A DNA stretch of 41,912 nucleotides, from assembly GCA_900316955.1 (NCBI GenBank), contig ONEX01000024.1, positions 1 through 41,912 of the forward strand, given 5' to 3'. Origin of the DNA: an uncultured Bacteroidales bacterium. Lineage in GTDB: Bacteria; Bacteroidota; Bacteroidia; Bacteroidales; UBA932. The notes beneath the pieces were generated by a model. The model did no database searches, had not been told where the DNA came from, and worked only from the letters and a program-made list of their open reading frames with translations. Numbering within the stretch: the first letter of the stretch is position 1; the number at the start of each line of letters is the position of its first letter. The position numbers and the translations under genes are program-made. Below, piece by piece: positions 6,911 to 16,600 of the stretch.

Positions 6911-9238
6911 TCATCGGACCTCCACCTGGGCGAAATAGACGTCGCGGAGGTCCTTGACGACCGGCTTTCCCTTGAGGGTGCAGACGCCCTCAAGCGGAAG
7001 GTCGCGGCAGGAAGAGCCGATGCGGAAGGCGTACTCCCCCGGGGAGACGGTCCAGCCGGCGTCGGAATGCCAGGCCAACTGGTCCGCGCCCACGGTAAAG
7101 GTCACCGTGCGGCGCTCGCCGGGCGCCAGAGACACCCGCTGGAAGCCCTTGAGTTGCAGCGGCTTGAGCGGCTGACCGGCCTTCGGAGAGGCGTAGAGCT
7201 GGACAACCTCGTCGCCCTTCACGCTTCCGGTATTGGTCACTTGGCAGCTCACTTGGATGAGACCATTCTTGGTCTTGGCCTCGGGCTGCACGCGGATGTC
7301 ACTATAGGCGAAGGTCGTGTAGGACAGACCGAAGCCAAAAGGATACAGTTCGCGGCCCGCGTCCGCGCCGGTGTTGTAACAGTACGGCTCCGTGGTCTCG
7401 CTGGCGGGCATCGTCATACAAAGCTTGCCGGAAGGATTGACCGCCCCGATGAGGATGTCGCTCACAGCGTTGCCGCCTTCCTCGCCGGGGTAGAACGCCT
7501 GCAGGATGGCGGCGCAGCCGTCGGCGATGTCGGCGATCATTTCCGGACGGCCGCTGAACATCACGAGCACGACCGGCTTGCCGGTGGCGATGAGGGCCTT
7601 CACGAAGGCCTCCTGGTCGCCGGGCAGCCGGATGCCGGCCCGCCGACGGTTCTCGCCGCACAAGTAGACGTTCTCGCCCATCGCGGCGACGATGACGTCG
7701 CTGCGGGCGGCCACCTTGACTGCGTCATCCCAGTTGGTGTAATCATCTGATTCCAACTTCCTTACATTGAGAGCCCGCACGCGCTGGTCTCCGCCCTCGG
7801 AGAGGCCCATATCGGCCAGGGTGCTCCAGTCGACGCCCCGGGAATACTCGACCTTGCCGTCATATTTCTTCCGGAAACAGTCCAGGAAGGTGGGGATGTA
7901 CAGGTCGCCCGGGTCCACGTCCTTGCGGAAGAAGAACAGCTGCATCGACGGGAAAGTGTAGTCTCCCAGCATACTCCAGACGGAATTGGCATTCGGGCCG
8001 ACGACGGCGACGTTCTTGCCGGAAGCCAGCGGGAGCACGCCGTCGTTCTTGAGCAGGACCACGGACTCCGCAGCCAGGTCGTAGGCCGTCTGGCGGCTTT
8101 CGGCCGGATCCAGGTCCATCGGGCCCTCCTTGAAGTAGACGGGGTCGGGGTCGAGCAGGCCGCAGCGGGCTTTGACCGTCAGGGCGCGCTTGACCGCACG
8201 CTCGAACGCGGCCTCGCTCACGCGGCCTTCCGCCAACAGCTCGGGAAGGTACCGGTAGGAGGTATTGGAATTGAATTCCAGGTCGTTGCCCGTGTTGATG
8301 GCGTCGATGGCGCACTGCTTCAGGAACTCCGGGCTGCGGTCGCGGCTCCCCTGCTGCACGGCGCCGTAGTCGCTGACGACAATGCCGTCGTAACCCAGAT
8401 AATCCCGGAGGATGACGTTGAGGAGGGTGTCGCTGCAGACGGCGTACTGCGTGCGGAACTTGTCGTAGCAGGTCATGATGCTGCGGCTGCCCGCCTCCCG
8501 GATGATGGCTTCGTGCGGGAAGAGGACTTCCTCATAGATTTCCTTCTCCGGCAGGGAAGAGCCGCCGCCGTAGCCCAGGAAGTGCTTGGTGGTGGCGGTC
8601 ACGCCCTCTCGGAAACCCTCGGCTTGAAGGCCCTTGACGAAGGCGGTGCCCATGGTGGCGGTGAGATACCCGTCCTCGCCGTAGGACTCCTCCACGCGGG
8701 ACCAGTGGGCGCTGCGGATGATGTCCACCATCGGCGACAGGGCGAACTGCTCGCCCAGGTCGCGCATCGAGCGGGCGGTCTGCCGCATCTTCACGGACAG
8801 CAGCGCGGGGTCCCAGGTGCAGGCGACGGCCATCTGCTGGGGATAGGCCGTGGCGCCCTTGGCGGTCACGCCCGTGATGCACTCGTCGTGGATGACGGCC
8901 GGGATGCCGGCGGGCGTATGGTTGACCATATAATCCTGGATGTCGGCGATGAGCTTGCGGAGCTCGTCGGCATTCAGGCTCTGGGAGCTGGACAGCTGGC
9001 AGATATGGCCGGCGCCGTAAGGAATCACTTCCTTGCACTTCTCGAGGGAGAAGACGCCGTCCACCATCAGCTCGCTCGGGTAGATTCCGAAGAGCTGCGC
9101 CGCGCGGTCCTCCACGGAGAGACGGTCATACACGGCGTTCACGAGCGCCTCATACTGCTTGTCCGGATTGGGGGCCGGCTTGGTGGAACAGGCCACGGCC
9201 AGCAGGAGCGTCAGCGACAGGAAGAAGAGCTTTTTCAT
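6911..9238 (-). CDS. Glycoside hydrolase family 3, beta-glucosidase/beta-xylosidase type
   Basis: The 775-residue product has a lipoprotein signal (LLLAVAC, Cys17), so it is probably a periplasmic or surface lipoprotein. The N-terminal barrel shows the GH3 pattern: PAVIHDE near 113, a TTKHFLGYG Lys-His motif near 216-224, and VVSDYGAV with nucleophile Asp290. The second domain spans about 385-610 (VVLLKNDGVLPL, then VAVVGPNA and later VVLVMFSGRP). A fibronectin-III-like domain closes the protein (QVTNTGSVKGDEVVQLY, then LKGFQRVSLAPGE). The length is normal for three-domain GH3 enzymes such as BglX. It follows the esterase at 9258-10694 by 19 bases and is probably its operon partner. The exact sugar (glucose, xylose or arabinose) is not determined. 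Confidence 0.92.
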   Translation of the reverse strand: MKKLFFLSLTLLLAVACSTKPAPNPDKQYEALVNAVYDRLSVEDRAAQLFGIYPSELMVDGVFSLEKCKEVIPYGAGHICQLSSSQSLNADELRKLIADIQDYMVNHTPAGIPAVIHDECITGVTAKGATAYPQQMAVACTWDPALLSVKMRQTARSMRDLGEQFALSPMVDIIRSAHWSRVEESYGEDGYLTATMGTAFVKGLQAEGFREGVTATTKHFLGYGGGSSLPEKEIYEEVLFPHEAIIREAGSRSIMTCYDKFRTQYAVCSDTLLNVILRDYLGYDGIVVSDYGAVQQGSRDRSPEFLKQCAIDAINTGNDLEFNSNTSYRYLPELLAEGRVSEAAFERAVKRALTVKARCGLLDPDPVYFKEGPMDLDPAESRQTAYDLAAESVVLLKNDGVLPLASGKNVAVVGPNANSVWSMLGDYTFPSMQLFFFRKDVDPGDLYIPTFLDCFRKKYDGKVEYSRGVDWSTLADMGLSEGGDQRVRALNVRKLESDDYTNWDDAVKVAARSDVIVAAMGENVYLCGENRRRAGIRLPGDQEAFVKALIATGKPVVLVMFSGRPEMIADIADGCAAILQAFYPGEEGGNAVSDILIGAVNPSGKLCMTMPASETTEPYCYNTGADAGRELYPFGFGLSYTTFAYSDIRVQPEAKTKNGLIQVSCQVTNTGSVKGDEVVQLYASPKAGQPLKPLQLKGFQRVSLAPGERRTVTFTVGADQLAWHSDAGWTVSPGEYAFRIGSSCRDLPLEGVCTLKGKPVVKDLRDVYFAQVEVR

Positions 9239-9257
9239 GGATGACAGATTTTAATCG

Positions 9258-10694
9258 TTACTGCCGACGCGGCAGGGGCTTCCCCATCGCGGAGGCGTCC
9301 TGGGCGCCGTCCTCGCTGAGGTCGAAGACCATGAAATCGGGCGATTCCGGCGTATAGGCTTTCCAGCCCAGGCCGGGGTCACCCGTCTTGGCGAAGTTGG
9401 TCCAGCAGGAGACCACGTGCTCGGCGAGGTCATAATCGGCCTGGGTGAAGGGCCGGTCGCTGTGTTCCAGCGACTTGAACATGAACCAGAGTTCGGAGGA
9501 ATGGAATGCGCCCTTCATGTCGTGGGAGCCCGCCTCGTCGTCCGGCAGGGCGTGGGCGAACTGATAGGCGTAGACGGGCTTGCCGGCGGCATTGCGGAGG
9601 TCGCAGAAGCGGCGGATCCCCTCTTCCGGATCGCCCATGTCGTCGCGCGTGTAGCCGATCATGTAGGGAATGTCCTTGATCCGGCCTTCCCGGGCCGCCG
9701 CATCGAAACTTTCCGCGGACACGTAACCGTCCACGACCGGCCTCGCGGCCAGCCGGAACGGAGTGCCGGTCTCGGCGGCATAGCGGTCCGCCAGCGTGAA
9801 GATGGCCTCGGTAGAGGCGGCACGCATCTTCTCCAGGGTATCATAGCCGGCCCAGTCGAACAGTTCCTTCGTGGCATTGCCGATCAAGGCCAGCGAGGCC
9901 GCGGGCTGCGCGGGGGCGGGCGCGCCGGCCGGCGCCGCGTTCACGCCGCCGCCGCTCTGGATGATCGCCTTCTTGACCAGGTTGCCGGTGAGCGGCGAGG
10001 AGACGAGCGCCTTGACGCTGCCGGCGCCGGCGCTCTGGCCCAGGATCGTGATGTTGTCCGGGTCGCCGCCGAACGCGGCGATGTTGGCATGGACCCATTT
10101 GAGCGCGGCGATCTGGTCCAGGAGGCCGTAGTTGCCGGAAACCTGATGGGGGCTCTCCGCCGTCAGCAGGGGATGGACCAGGAAGCCGAAGATGCCGAGC
10201 CGGTAGTTGATGGTGACCAGGACGACGCCCTTCTCGGCCCAGACCTTGCCGTCGAATTCGGGCTCGTAGCCCCAGCCGCCGGTGTAGGCCCCGCCGTGGA
10301 TCCACATCGCCACCGGGAGCTTCTTGTCCGGCTTGCCCGGGGCCGGGGTCCAGACATTCAAGTACAGGCAGTCCTCGCTGAATTCCGGGTCCTCCCAGTA
10401 GAATTCACTGGTCCAGGGGTTGCTGGAATCGTGCTTGGCCTGCACGGCGCCCGGGCCGAAGGTATCGGCCACCTTCACCCCCTCCCAGGGGATGACGGGC
10501 TGCGGCTCCTTCCAGCGCAGGTCCCCGACGGGCGGGGCGGCGAAAGGGATTCCCCGGTAGACATAGACCCCTTTCGCGGAAGATTCGACTCCCTGGATCT
10601 GTCCACCTTCGATTTCAAGGACGGGATTGTCCGGGCTGCAGCACACCAGCGCGAGGGCCGTGAGGACGGCCGGAAGAAGTGATTGAAGGCGCAT
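9258..10694 (-). CDS. Type-B carboxylesterase, lipoprotein
   Basis: Starting at the ATG at 10694, the 478-residue protein has a lipoprotein signal ending LVCC. Canonical type-B carboxylesterase motifs are present: SEDCLYLNVW near 106-115, WIHGGAY near 131, and the nucleophile Ser221 in GQSAGAGS. A GAFHSSELWF motif near the C-terminus contains the catalytic His. A frame extending upstream of 10694 lacks signal-peptide character and crosses the promoter and terminator, so it was discarded. The gene has its own promoter (10725-10755) just after the terminator of the GH43 gene, and it reads into GH3, making an esterase/GH3 unit beside the SusCD locus. The ester substrate is unknown; ferulate or acetate on arabinoxylan-type glycans is a reasonable guess. 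Confidence 0.9.
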   Translation of the reverse strand: MRLQSLLPAVLTALALVCCSPDNPVLEIEGGQIQGVESSAKGVYVYRGIPFAAPPVGDLRWKEPQPVIPWEGVKVADTFGPGAVQAKHDSSNPWTSEFYWEDPEFSEDCLYLNVWTPAPGKPDKKLPVAMWIHGGAYTGGWGYEPEFDGKVWAEKGVVLVTINYRLGIFGFLVHPLLTAESPHQVSGNYGLLDQIAALKWVHANIAAFGGDPDNITILGQSAGAGSVKALVSSPLTGNLVKKAIIQSGGGVNAAPAGAPAPAQPAASLALIGNATKELFDWAGYDTLEKMRAASTEAIFTLADRYAAETGTPFRLAARPVVDGYVSAESFDAAAREGRIKDIPYMIGYTRDDMGDPEEGIRRFCDLRNAAGKPVYAYQFAHALPDDEAGSHDMKGAFHSSELWFMFKSLEHSDRPFTQADYDLAEHVVSCWTNFAKTGDPGLGWKAYTPESPDFMVFDLSEDGAQDASAMGKPLPRRQ

Positions 10695-10724
10695 AATATC
10701 AGGCAATTGACAGGTTATTCCTCG

Positions 10725-10755
10725 TAAAGATAGGAACATTGGCCGATTAAAACAA
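10725..10755 (-). promoter_or_regulatory. Promoter of the esterase-GH3 unit
   Basis: On the minus strand TTG (10753-10755), a 20-base spacer and TATCTTTA (10725-10732) form a near-consensus promoter, giving a leader of roughly 25 bases. The TTG is also the first part of the T-rich tail of the preceding terminator. Confidence 0.7.
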
Positions 10756-10783
10756 CAGGAGGCACCCTCCCGGATGCCTCCTG
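10745..10783 (-). terminator. Terminator after the susCD-GH43 operon
   Basis: CAGGAGGCA and TGCCTCCTG form a 9-bp stem (10756-10764 with 10775-10783) around a 10-base loop. On the minus strand it is followed by TTGTTTTAAT. It ends the transcript coming from GH43. Confidence 0.8.
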
Positions 10784-10821
10784 CCCATTTTAAACCAATA
10801 ATATCTAACCAATCAAAGCGG

Positions 10822-11988
10822 TCAAGGAACGATGATCTGCTTGCCCAGCACCAGCTTGTCGCCGGAGTCGTCGACCGTCCAGTACTGCGGCTTGCGCGGG
10901 CCGTTGCCCTCCACGTGGTGCACCACATACCGGAGTTCGCCCTCGAAGGTGCGGAACAGCATGCCGTGACCGGAGTTGTTCGCGAGGAACGGTTCGGGCT
11001 CCTGGACCCAAGGGCCGGAGATCTTGCCGGACTCGGAGTAGCACACGGCCTGGAGGTAGCGCTCCTTGCCCCAGGTGCTCCAGAGCATGCCCAGCTTGCC
11101 CGTCTGCGTGCGGAACATCTGCGGACCGTCGGTCACCCAGCCGGGCATCTTGAGGCCGAAGGTGGCCTCGCCCAGGCCGTTCATCTCGCCGCAGCAAGGG
11201 AGCTCGCTGGCGCGGAACATCGTGACCGGGTGCTCGGAGATGGTCTTGGTCAGGTCCTTGGACAGCTCGATGTAGTCCATCGTGCCGTCGATGATCTGGG
11301 TCCACTCGTGGACGAAGATCATGTAGATGTGACCGTCCTCTTCGTACAGGGTGCCGTCGATGCAGTCCCAGTCATGCGGCTGGTAGTCGTAGCCGGGCGT
11401 GACGGAGAAGGGCACGAACGGACCCTCGGGATTGTCCGCGCGGAGCAGATAGGTCTGGTTGTGGGGCACGTTGTAGCGGCGCGGGACCTGCTGGATGAGG
11501 TCGCTGTGGTCGCTCCAGGTGCCGGCGTAGTAATAGTAGTCGCCGATCTTGTGGATCTCAGCCGCGGCGGCGAAGCCCGCCTTCTCGCACCAGGTGCCGG
11601 TCAGGTCGATGACATTGTAGGGGCCCTCCCACATCACCAGGTCCTTGCTGCGGTACTGACGGCCGCCGGAGCTCGTGAGGTAGTAGGTCTTGGTGACCGG
11701 ATCCGGATAGATGAACGGGTCGCTCATCGACAGGTCGTTGAAATGGACCGTGCGGATCTTGTTCATCTCTTCCCGCATCCGACGCATGCGCTCGGCCATG
11801 CCGGTGGTGTCGCGGGGGGCGCCGGTGGCCATGCCACCGAAGTTCTTCTGACCGGGATCCGCAAGCGGAGCCTGCTCGCCGGGTTCAATCTTGACCGGTT
11901 CGGCTTCCACCGGAGCCGGGGCGTTGTTGCCGCAGGACGCCAGCGCGAGGGCGGCGAGGGCGATAAGAGATAAATTCTTGATTTTCAT
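10822..11988 (-). CDS. Glycoside hydrolase family 43 lipoprotein
   Basis: The 388-residue protein starts MKIKNLSLIALAALALASC (lipobox Cys19). After a proline-rich linker and a short helical stretch (about 20-80) comes a five-bladed propeller of GH43 type: MSDPFIY with likely base Asp90, CIDGTLY with likely pKa-tuning Asp211, and GLGEATFG with likely acid Glu274. Family members act on arabinose- or xylose-containing glycans, from the outer membrane or periplasm. It is the third gene of the susC-susD-GH43 operon (24 bases after susD) and is followed by a clear terminator, so it is part of the core locus. Arabinosidase, arabinanase and xylosidase activities cannot be told apart here. Confidence 0.85.
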   Translation of the reverse strand: MKIKNLSLIALAALALASCGNNAPAPVEAEPVKIEPGEQAPLADPGQKNFGGMATGAPRDTTGMAERMRRMREEMNKIRTVHFNDLSMSDPFIYPDPVTKTYYLTSSGGRQYRSKDLVMWEGPYNVIDLTGTWCEKAGFAAAAEIHKIGDYYYYAGTWSDHSDLIQQVPRRYNVPHNQTYLLRADNPEGPFVPFSVTPGYDYQPHDWDCIDGTLYEEDGHIYMIFVHEWTQIIDGTMDYIELSKDLTKTISEHPVTMFRASELPCCGEMNGLGEATFGLKMPGWVTDGPQMFRTQTGKLGMLWSTWGKERYLQAVCYSESGKISGPWVQEPEPFLANNSGHGMLFRTFEGELRYVVHHVEGNGPRKPQYWTVDDSGDKLVLGKQIIVP

Positions 11989-12012
11989 ATCGTTAAATTG
12001 TTATGTTCGCTA

Positions 12013-13653
12013 TTACCAGCCGGGATTCTGCTTGAGGTTGGGGTTGGCGGTAATCTGCTCGAACGGGAACGGGAGCAGATTGTACTTGTCCTGCCAGCCC
12101 TTGCCGGGGCCCTCTTCCACGACGACGTTCCACTCCGTGGTGCCCGGCTTGTAGCCGAGGAACTTGTATAGCTTCTTGCCCTTGTTCGCCAGCACCGTAG
12201 GAGCATCGCCCCAGCGGACCAGGTCGAAGAAGCGCTCCTGCTCACAGAAGAGTTCGGCGCGGCGCTCGTCCTTGATGTCCTGATAGGTCATGGAGGCAAG
12301 CTCGGGGATCTGGGCGCGGCGACGCACTTCGTTCAGGGCCTTCAGGCCGCTCTTGTCGGCGTCATTGTCCACGAGGAACTTGGCCTCGGCGTACATCAGC
12401 AGCACTTCCGCATAGCGGAGCATGGGGGTATTGGCCTTATACCACTTCCAGAAGGGCGGGCTCGTGCCCTCGTAAGCCTCGCTGAGCCATCCAAGGCCGC
12501 GGAAGGTGAAATAACCGGCATTGTGGTAGATCACCTGGTTCGGCTTCATGCCCGGCGTTACGCCAGGGGCGTAATCCATGGCCAGCACCTGCTCGTAGGT
12601 ATGGATCGTGGACTTGAAGCGCGGCTTCTCGACACCGCCTTCATGGGCCGCCAGGAATTCGCCGAACTCCTTGGACACGGCGTTCCAGCCCCAGCCGCCG
12701 AAGAAATCCTTCGGGAGAGCGAGACCGCTGGGCCAGCCGGTCCACGTGTGTCGCAGGTCGTTCGACGGGTCGCCGGGGAAACCGTCATTGTCACCGGAAT
12801 TGTGCTCGAAGAGGTATTCCTCACAGAAGTCGCCCGCCTGACGCTCGATGATGAACATGTCGGGGACCAGGCCGTAGAGTCCGGAGTCGATCACGGTCTT
12901 GAGGTCCTTGACCGCCTCGGCCAGCACTTCCTTGTCGTTGAACTTCTGTCCGTACCAGAGGCCCACCTTGCCCCGATAGGCAAGCGCCGCGTGCTTGGAG
13001 ATACGGCCTCCGAAGGCGGCCTGCTGGCCCTTTCCGCCGATGGCGGGGAGCTGCTCGGCGGCTTCCTTCATCTGGGCGAGGATCCACTTGATAGAGTCCT
13101 CGGTCGGGTTGTTGGACTGGTTGTACTCGTCCTGCGAGAGCAGATGGTCGGGAAGCGGCGGGGTACCCCACCAGCGGACCGCGTCGAACATCGCCAGCGC
13201 GCGGAGGAAGTTGGCTTCCGCCTTGACGCGGTTGATGCGGGCGTCGTTCGTCTCCGGAATCTTCTCCAGGATCAGGTTGCAGTGGTACATGACGCTGTAG
13301 ACGCCCTTATAGACAATCTTCGGGGCGAAGTCGGCGGAGGTGACGTTGTAGCTGCCGGCCTCCTGGTACTGGTTCGTGGCATCCGAGAAGGAGCCGCCGC
13401 CCGGATAGTGGTCGTCGTCGAGGCAATTCAGAAAGAGGATCTTTTCGATGCCGTTGACGCAGGTCACGTCACGGCCGCCCCAGTACAGATGGTAAACGCT
13501 GCCGATCAGGGCCTCCGCGTCTTCCGCGGTTGCATTCGTGTAGAAATCCTCGGTGGACAGGACGCTCTTCTGAGGGATGTCGAGGTTCTTCTCACAGGAG
13601 CCGGCCGCCAGGACAAGCGCAGCGATCGAAAGGGCTGTATATATTCTTTTCAT
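12013..13653 (-). CDS. SusD/RagB-family glycan-binding outer-membrane lipoprotein
   Basis: This 546-residue protein has a lipobox (LAAGSC, Cys20) and the SusD layout. It has an N-terminal region with KSVLSTEDFYTNATAEDAE, TPR-like helices (RVKAEANFLRALAMFDAVRW near 142-161) and the C-terminal block PMLRYAEVLLMYAEAK. It then has ERRAELFCEQERFFDLVRWG and the common ending LKQNPGW. It acts as the lid or glycan-binding partner of the SusC channel at the cell surface. It lies 12 bases after susC and 24 before the GH43 gene. The binding site is not conserved enough to name the glycan. Confidence 0.97.
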   Translation of the reverse strand: MKRIYTALSIAALVLAAGSCEKNLDIPQKSVLSTEDFYTNATAEDAEALIGSVYHLYWGGRDVTCVNGIEKILFLNCLDDDHYPGGGSFSDATNQYQEAGSYNVTSADFAPKIVYKGVYSVMYHCNLILEKIPETNDARINRVKAEANFLRALAMFDAVRWWGTPPLPDHLLSQDEYNQSNNPTEDSIKWILAQMKEAAEQLPAIGGKGQQAAFGGRISKHAALAYRGKVGLWYGQKFNDKEVLAEAVKDLKTVIDSGLYGLVPDMFIIERQAGDFCEEYLFEHNSGDNDGFPGDPSNDLRHTWTGWPSGLALPKDFFGGWGWNAVSKEFGEFLAAHEGGVEKPRFKSTIHTYEQVLAMDYAPGVTPGMKPNQVIYHNAGYFTFRGLGWLSEAYEGTSPPFWKWYKANTPMLRYAEVLLMYAEAKFLVDNDADKSGLKALNEVRRRAQIPELASMTYQDIKDERRAELFCEQERFFDLVRWGDAPTVLANKGKKLYKFLGYKPGTTEWNVVVEEGPGKGWQDKYNLLPFPFEQITANPNLKQNPGW

Positions 13654-13665
13654 GACTGTACAGTA

Positions 13666-16600
13666 TTAGAAGGAAACATTGACACCAAAGACCAGTTTCT
13701 TGGAAATCGGGTAAGAACCGTAATCGACGCCCAGACCGGAGGCGGAGGAGCCGGCATGGCTGGTCTCCGGATCGAGGCCCGGATACTTCGTGAACGTGAA
13801 CCAGTCATCCAGGGAGACATAGGCGCGGAGGGAGCTCATCGCGATCTTCTTGACGATCCTGCGCGGCAGGGTGTACCCCAGCTGGATCTGCTTGATCTTG
13901 AAGAAGGAGGCGTCGTAGACACGCATGTTGGAGCAACGGTAGAACTTGTCGCTGCTGTCCGGTTTCGGATACTTGTAACCGGTAGAGGAAGCGTTCTGCC
14001 AGGCGTCCTTATAGAAAATCCGGAGCGTATTCTGCTGCAGCGCGTCGGCGCGGGTCACCGCGTAGAGCAGTTCGGCGCCCTGGGAACCGGCGCCCAGCAC
14101 CAGCAGGTCGAATCCCTTCCAGCCCATGTTTAGCGTAACACCGTACGTGAAATCAGGAATACCGCTGCCGGCGAAATCCCGGTCGTCCGGCGTAATCGCG
14201 TTGTCGTTGTTGAAATCCTTGTACACGGCGGCGCCGGTCTTCGGATCGATATGGTCCACCATGAAGGTGCGCAGGTACCACAGCGGGTAGCCTTCCTCGA
14301 AGTAGGTCACGTCATAGGAGCTCCAGATCTTCTGGCCCGGGACGCGGTCCTTGGAGGTGCCCTTCACGACCTTGTTGTGGACCGTGGAGAGGTTTCCGCT
14401 GATGCCGTAGTTGAAATCGCCGATGGTGTCTTTCCAGCCCAGTTCGAACTCCGTACCGTGGTTGTTCACGAGACCGGCGTTGACATAGACCGTCTCAGCT
14501 CCCGTGTTGGCCGGAGCCGTCGTGCTGGTGAGCAGGTCGTGCGTATTCTTGTTGTACCAGTCCACGGAGAAGGTGAGCCGCTCGCTGAACATGCGCAGGT
14601 CCAGACCCACATCCACCTGGCGGGAGGTTTCCCACTTGATGTTCGGGTTCGGCAGGACCTTGGAAGGACGCACGCCCACGATGAACGTGCCGTTCAGGTT
14701 GTAACCATAGTTTTTATTGGTCTCCAGGGAGGAAGCGTACTGATAGGCGCCCAGGGCATTGACGTTACCGTTCACACCCCAGGAAGCGCGCAGCTTGAGG
14801 AAGGAAAGGTTCATCGCCTCCTTGACGCCCTGCATGAAGGGCTCGTTGCTGACGGTCCAACCGGCGGAGACGGACGGGAAGTAGCCCCAGCGGTGGTTCT
14901 TGTCCAGCTTGGAGCTGTCGTAGGCGTCGGCGCGGAAGTTGGCCTGGACGAAGTACCTGTTCGCATAGGACCAGCCGAGACGGCCGAAGTAGGACATGTT
15001 GGCCCGGACCTCGGGCTGTCCGCCGATCGACATGTTCGCGTTGTTCACGGCATTGTCGAGGTAGCGGAAATTCGGGTCGTCGCTGGAGAGGACGTAGGCG
15101 GTGCCGCGGAGATTGTCCGTGTTGGTCTGCTGGTAGGACATACCCGCCATCGCCGTGAGCTCATGCTTGCCGAACGCCTTGGTGTAGTTGGCGAAGTTCT
15201 CCCACTGATAGTACAGGCGGTCGTTCGTCGAGCCCGAGATGGACATGGCCTGGTTGGTCTTCGAGCTGATGTACACCTCGTGGTTGTAGGTGTTGGTGTG
15301 GCTGTAACCGCCCTGGAAGCCGAAGCGGGAGGTGATGACCAGCCCCGGGACCGGGGTGAAATTCGCATAGGCGGTACCCCGCGTGCGGAAGCTCTGTGTC
15401 TCGGTGTCCGAGCGGTCCAGGATGGCCTGCGGGTGCCACATGTAGCTCGTCTCGTTGAACGCGGAAATACCATAGACATGACCGTTGGGATCGCGAGGGA
15501 TCCTGTCGTTGATCATCGCCTGCACGCGGGTAGGGATGGCGTTGTCGTCATAGATGTACGGCGTGGTAGGATCGTGGACGAACATGGCGCCCATGACGGA
15601 CTCGGAGATGGAAGAGCTCTCGGAAACGGCCCGGCGCAGGCTCCGGTCGATGGTGGCGTTCACGCCGACGGTCAGCCAGTCCTTGACCTTGTATTCCGCA
15701 TTGATCTGGCCGACAAGACGCTGGAAGATATCCTTGTCGCCTTTGACGATACCATTATTATCGGTATAGGACAGGGACGTGTAGAACTTGGCCCGGTCGT
15801 TGCCGCCTTCCACGCCCACGGTGTGACGGTTCTGGTGGCCGGTTTCGAGCATGTAGTCCGTCCACTTGGTGTCGGTCTTGCCGTCGTAGCCGAAACTGTC
15901 CTGGGTCGCAGCGCCGGCGAGCATCATGTAGTCCATGTACTCCTTCGCGTTCATCATCTCGGGCAGATGCGCGACATTCTGGATGGAGTGCTGGAAGTTG
16001 TAGAAGACGCGGCCGGAACCCTTCTGGCCCGACTTCGTCGTCACGAGCACGACACCGTTACCGGCTTCGACACCATAGATGGCGGCGGAGGCGGCGTCCT
16101 TCAGGATTTCGATGGAGGCGATGGACTCCGGATCCAGGTAGCTGATGTCATTGACCTTGAGGCCGTCCACGATCATCAGCGGAGAGGTCCTCGAGTTCGA
16201 GGAATAACCACGGATCTGGATGGAGGAAGCCGCACCCGGAGCACCGGAAGCGTTCACGATCTGGACGCCGGCCGCCTTGCCCTGGAGGGCCTGGGCGACG
16301 TCGGTCGCGGTGCGGTTCTCGAGGTCGGACTCCTTCACGGAAGCGATGGCGCCCGTGACGTCGCTCTTGCGCTGGACGCCGTAACCGATGACGACGGTCT
16401 CTTCCAGGAATTCCGTGTCTTCCGCCAGGACGACGTCGATGACGGAACGTCCGGCACGCGCGACCGTCTGCGTCGCATAACCGACACAGGAGTAGATGAG
16501 GGAGGCGTTGGACGGAACACTGATTGAATAGTTTCCACCCAAATCCGTTTGCGTACCAACAGTCTGGTTACCGCTGAGCATGACCGTGGCACCGATGACA

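Noticed and set aside
14251-16527. Plus-strand open frame of 758 codons opposite susC
   Set aside because: Antisense shadow: no domain pattern, and the opposite strand encodes a full SusC protein.
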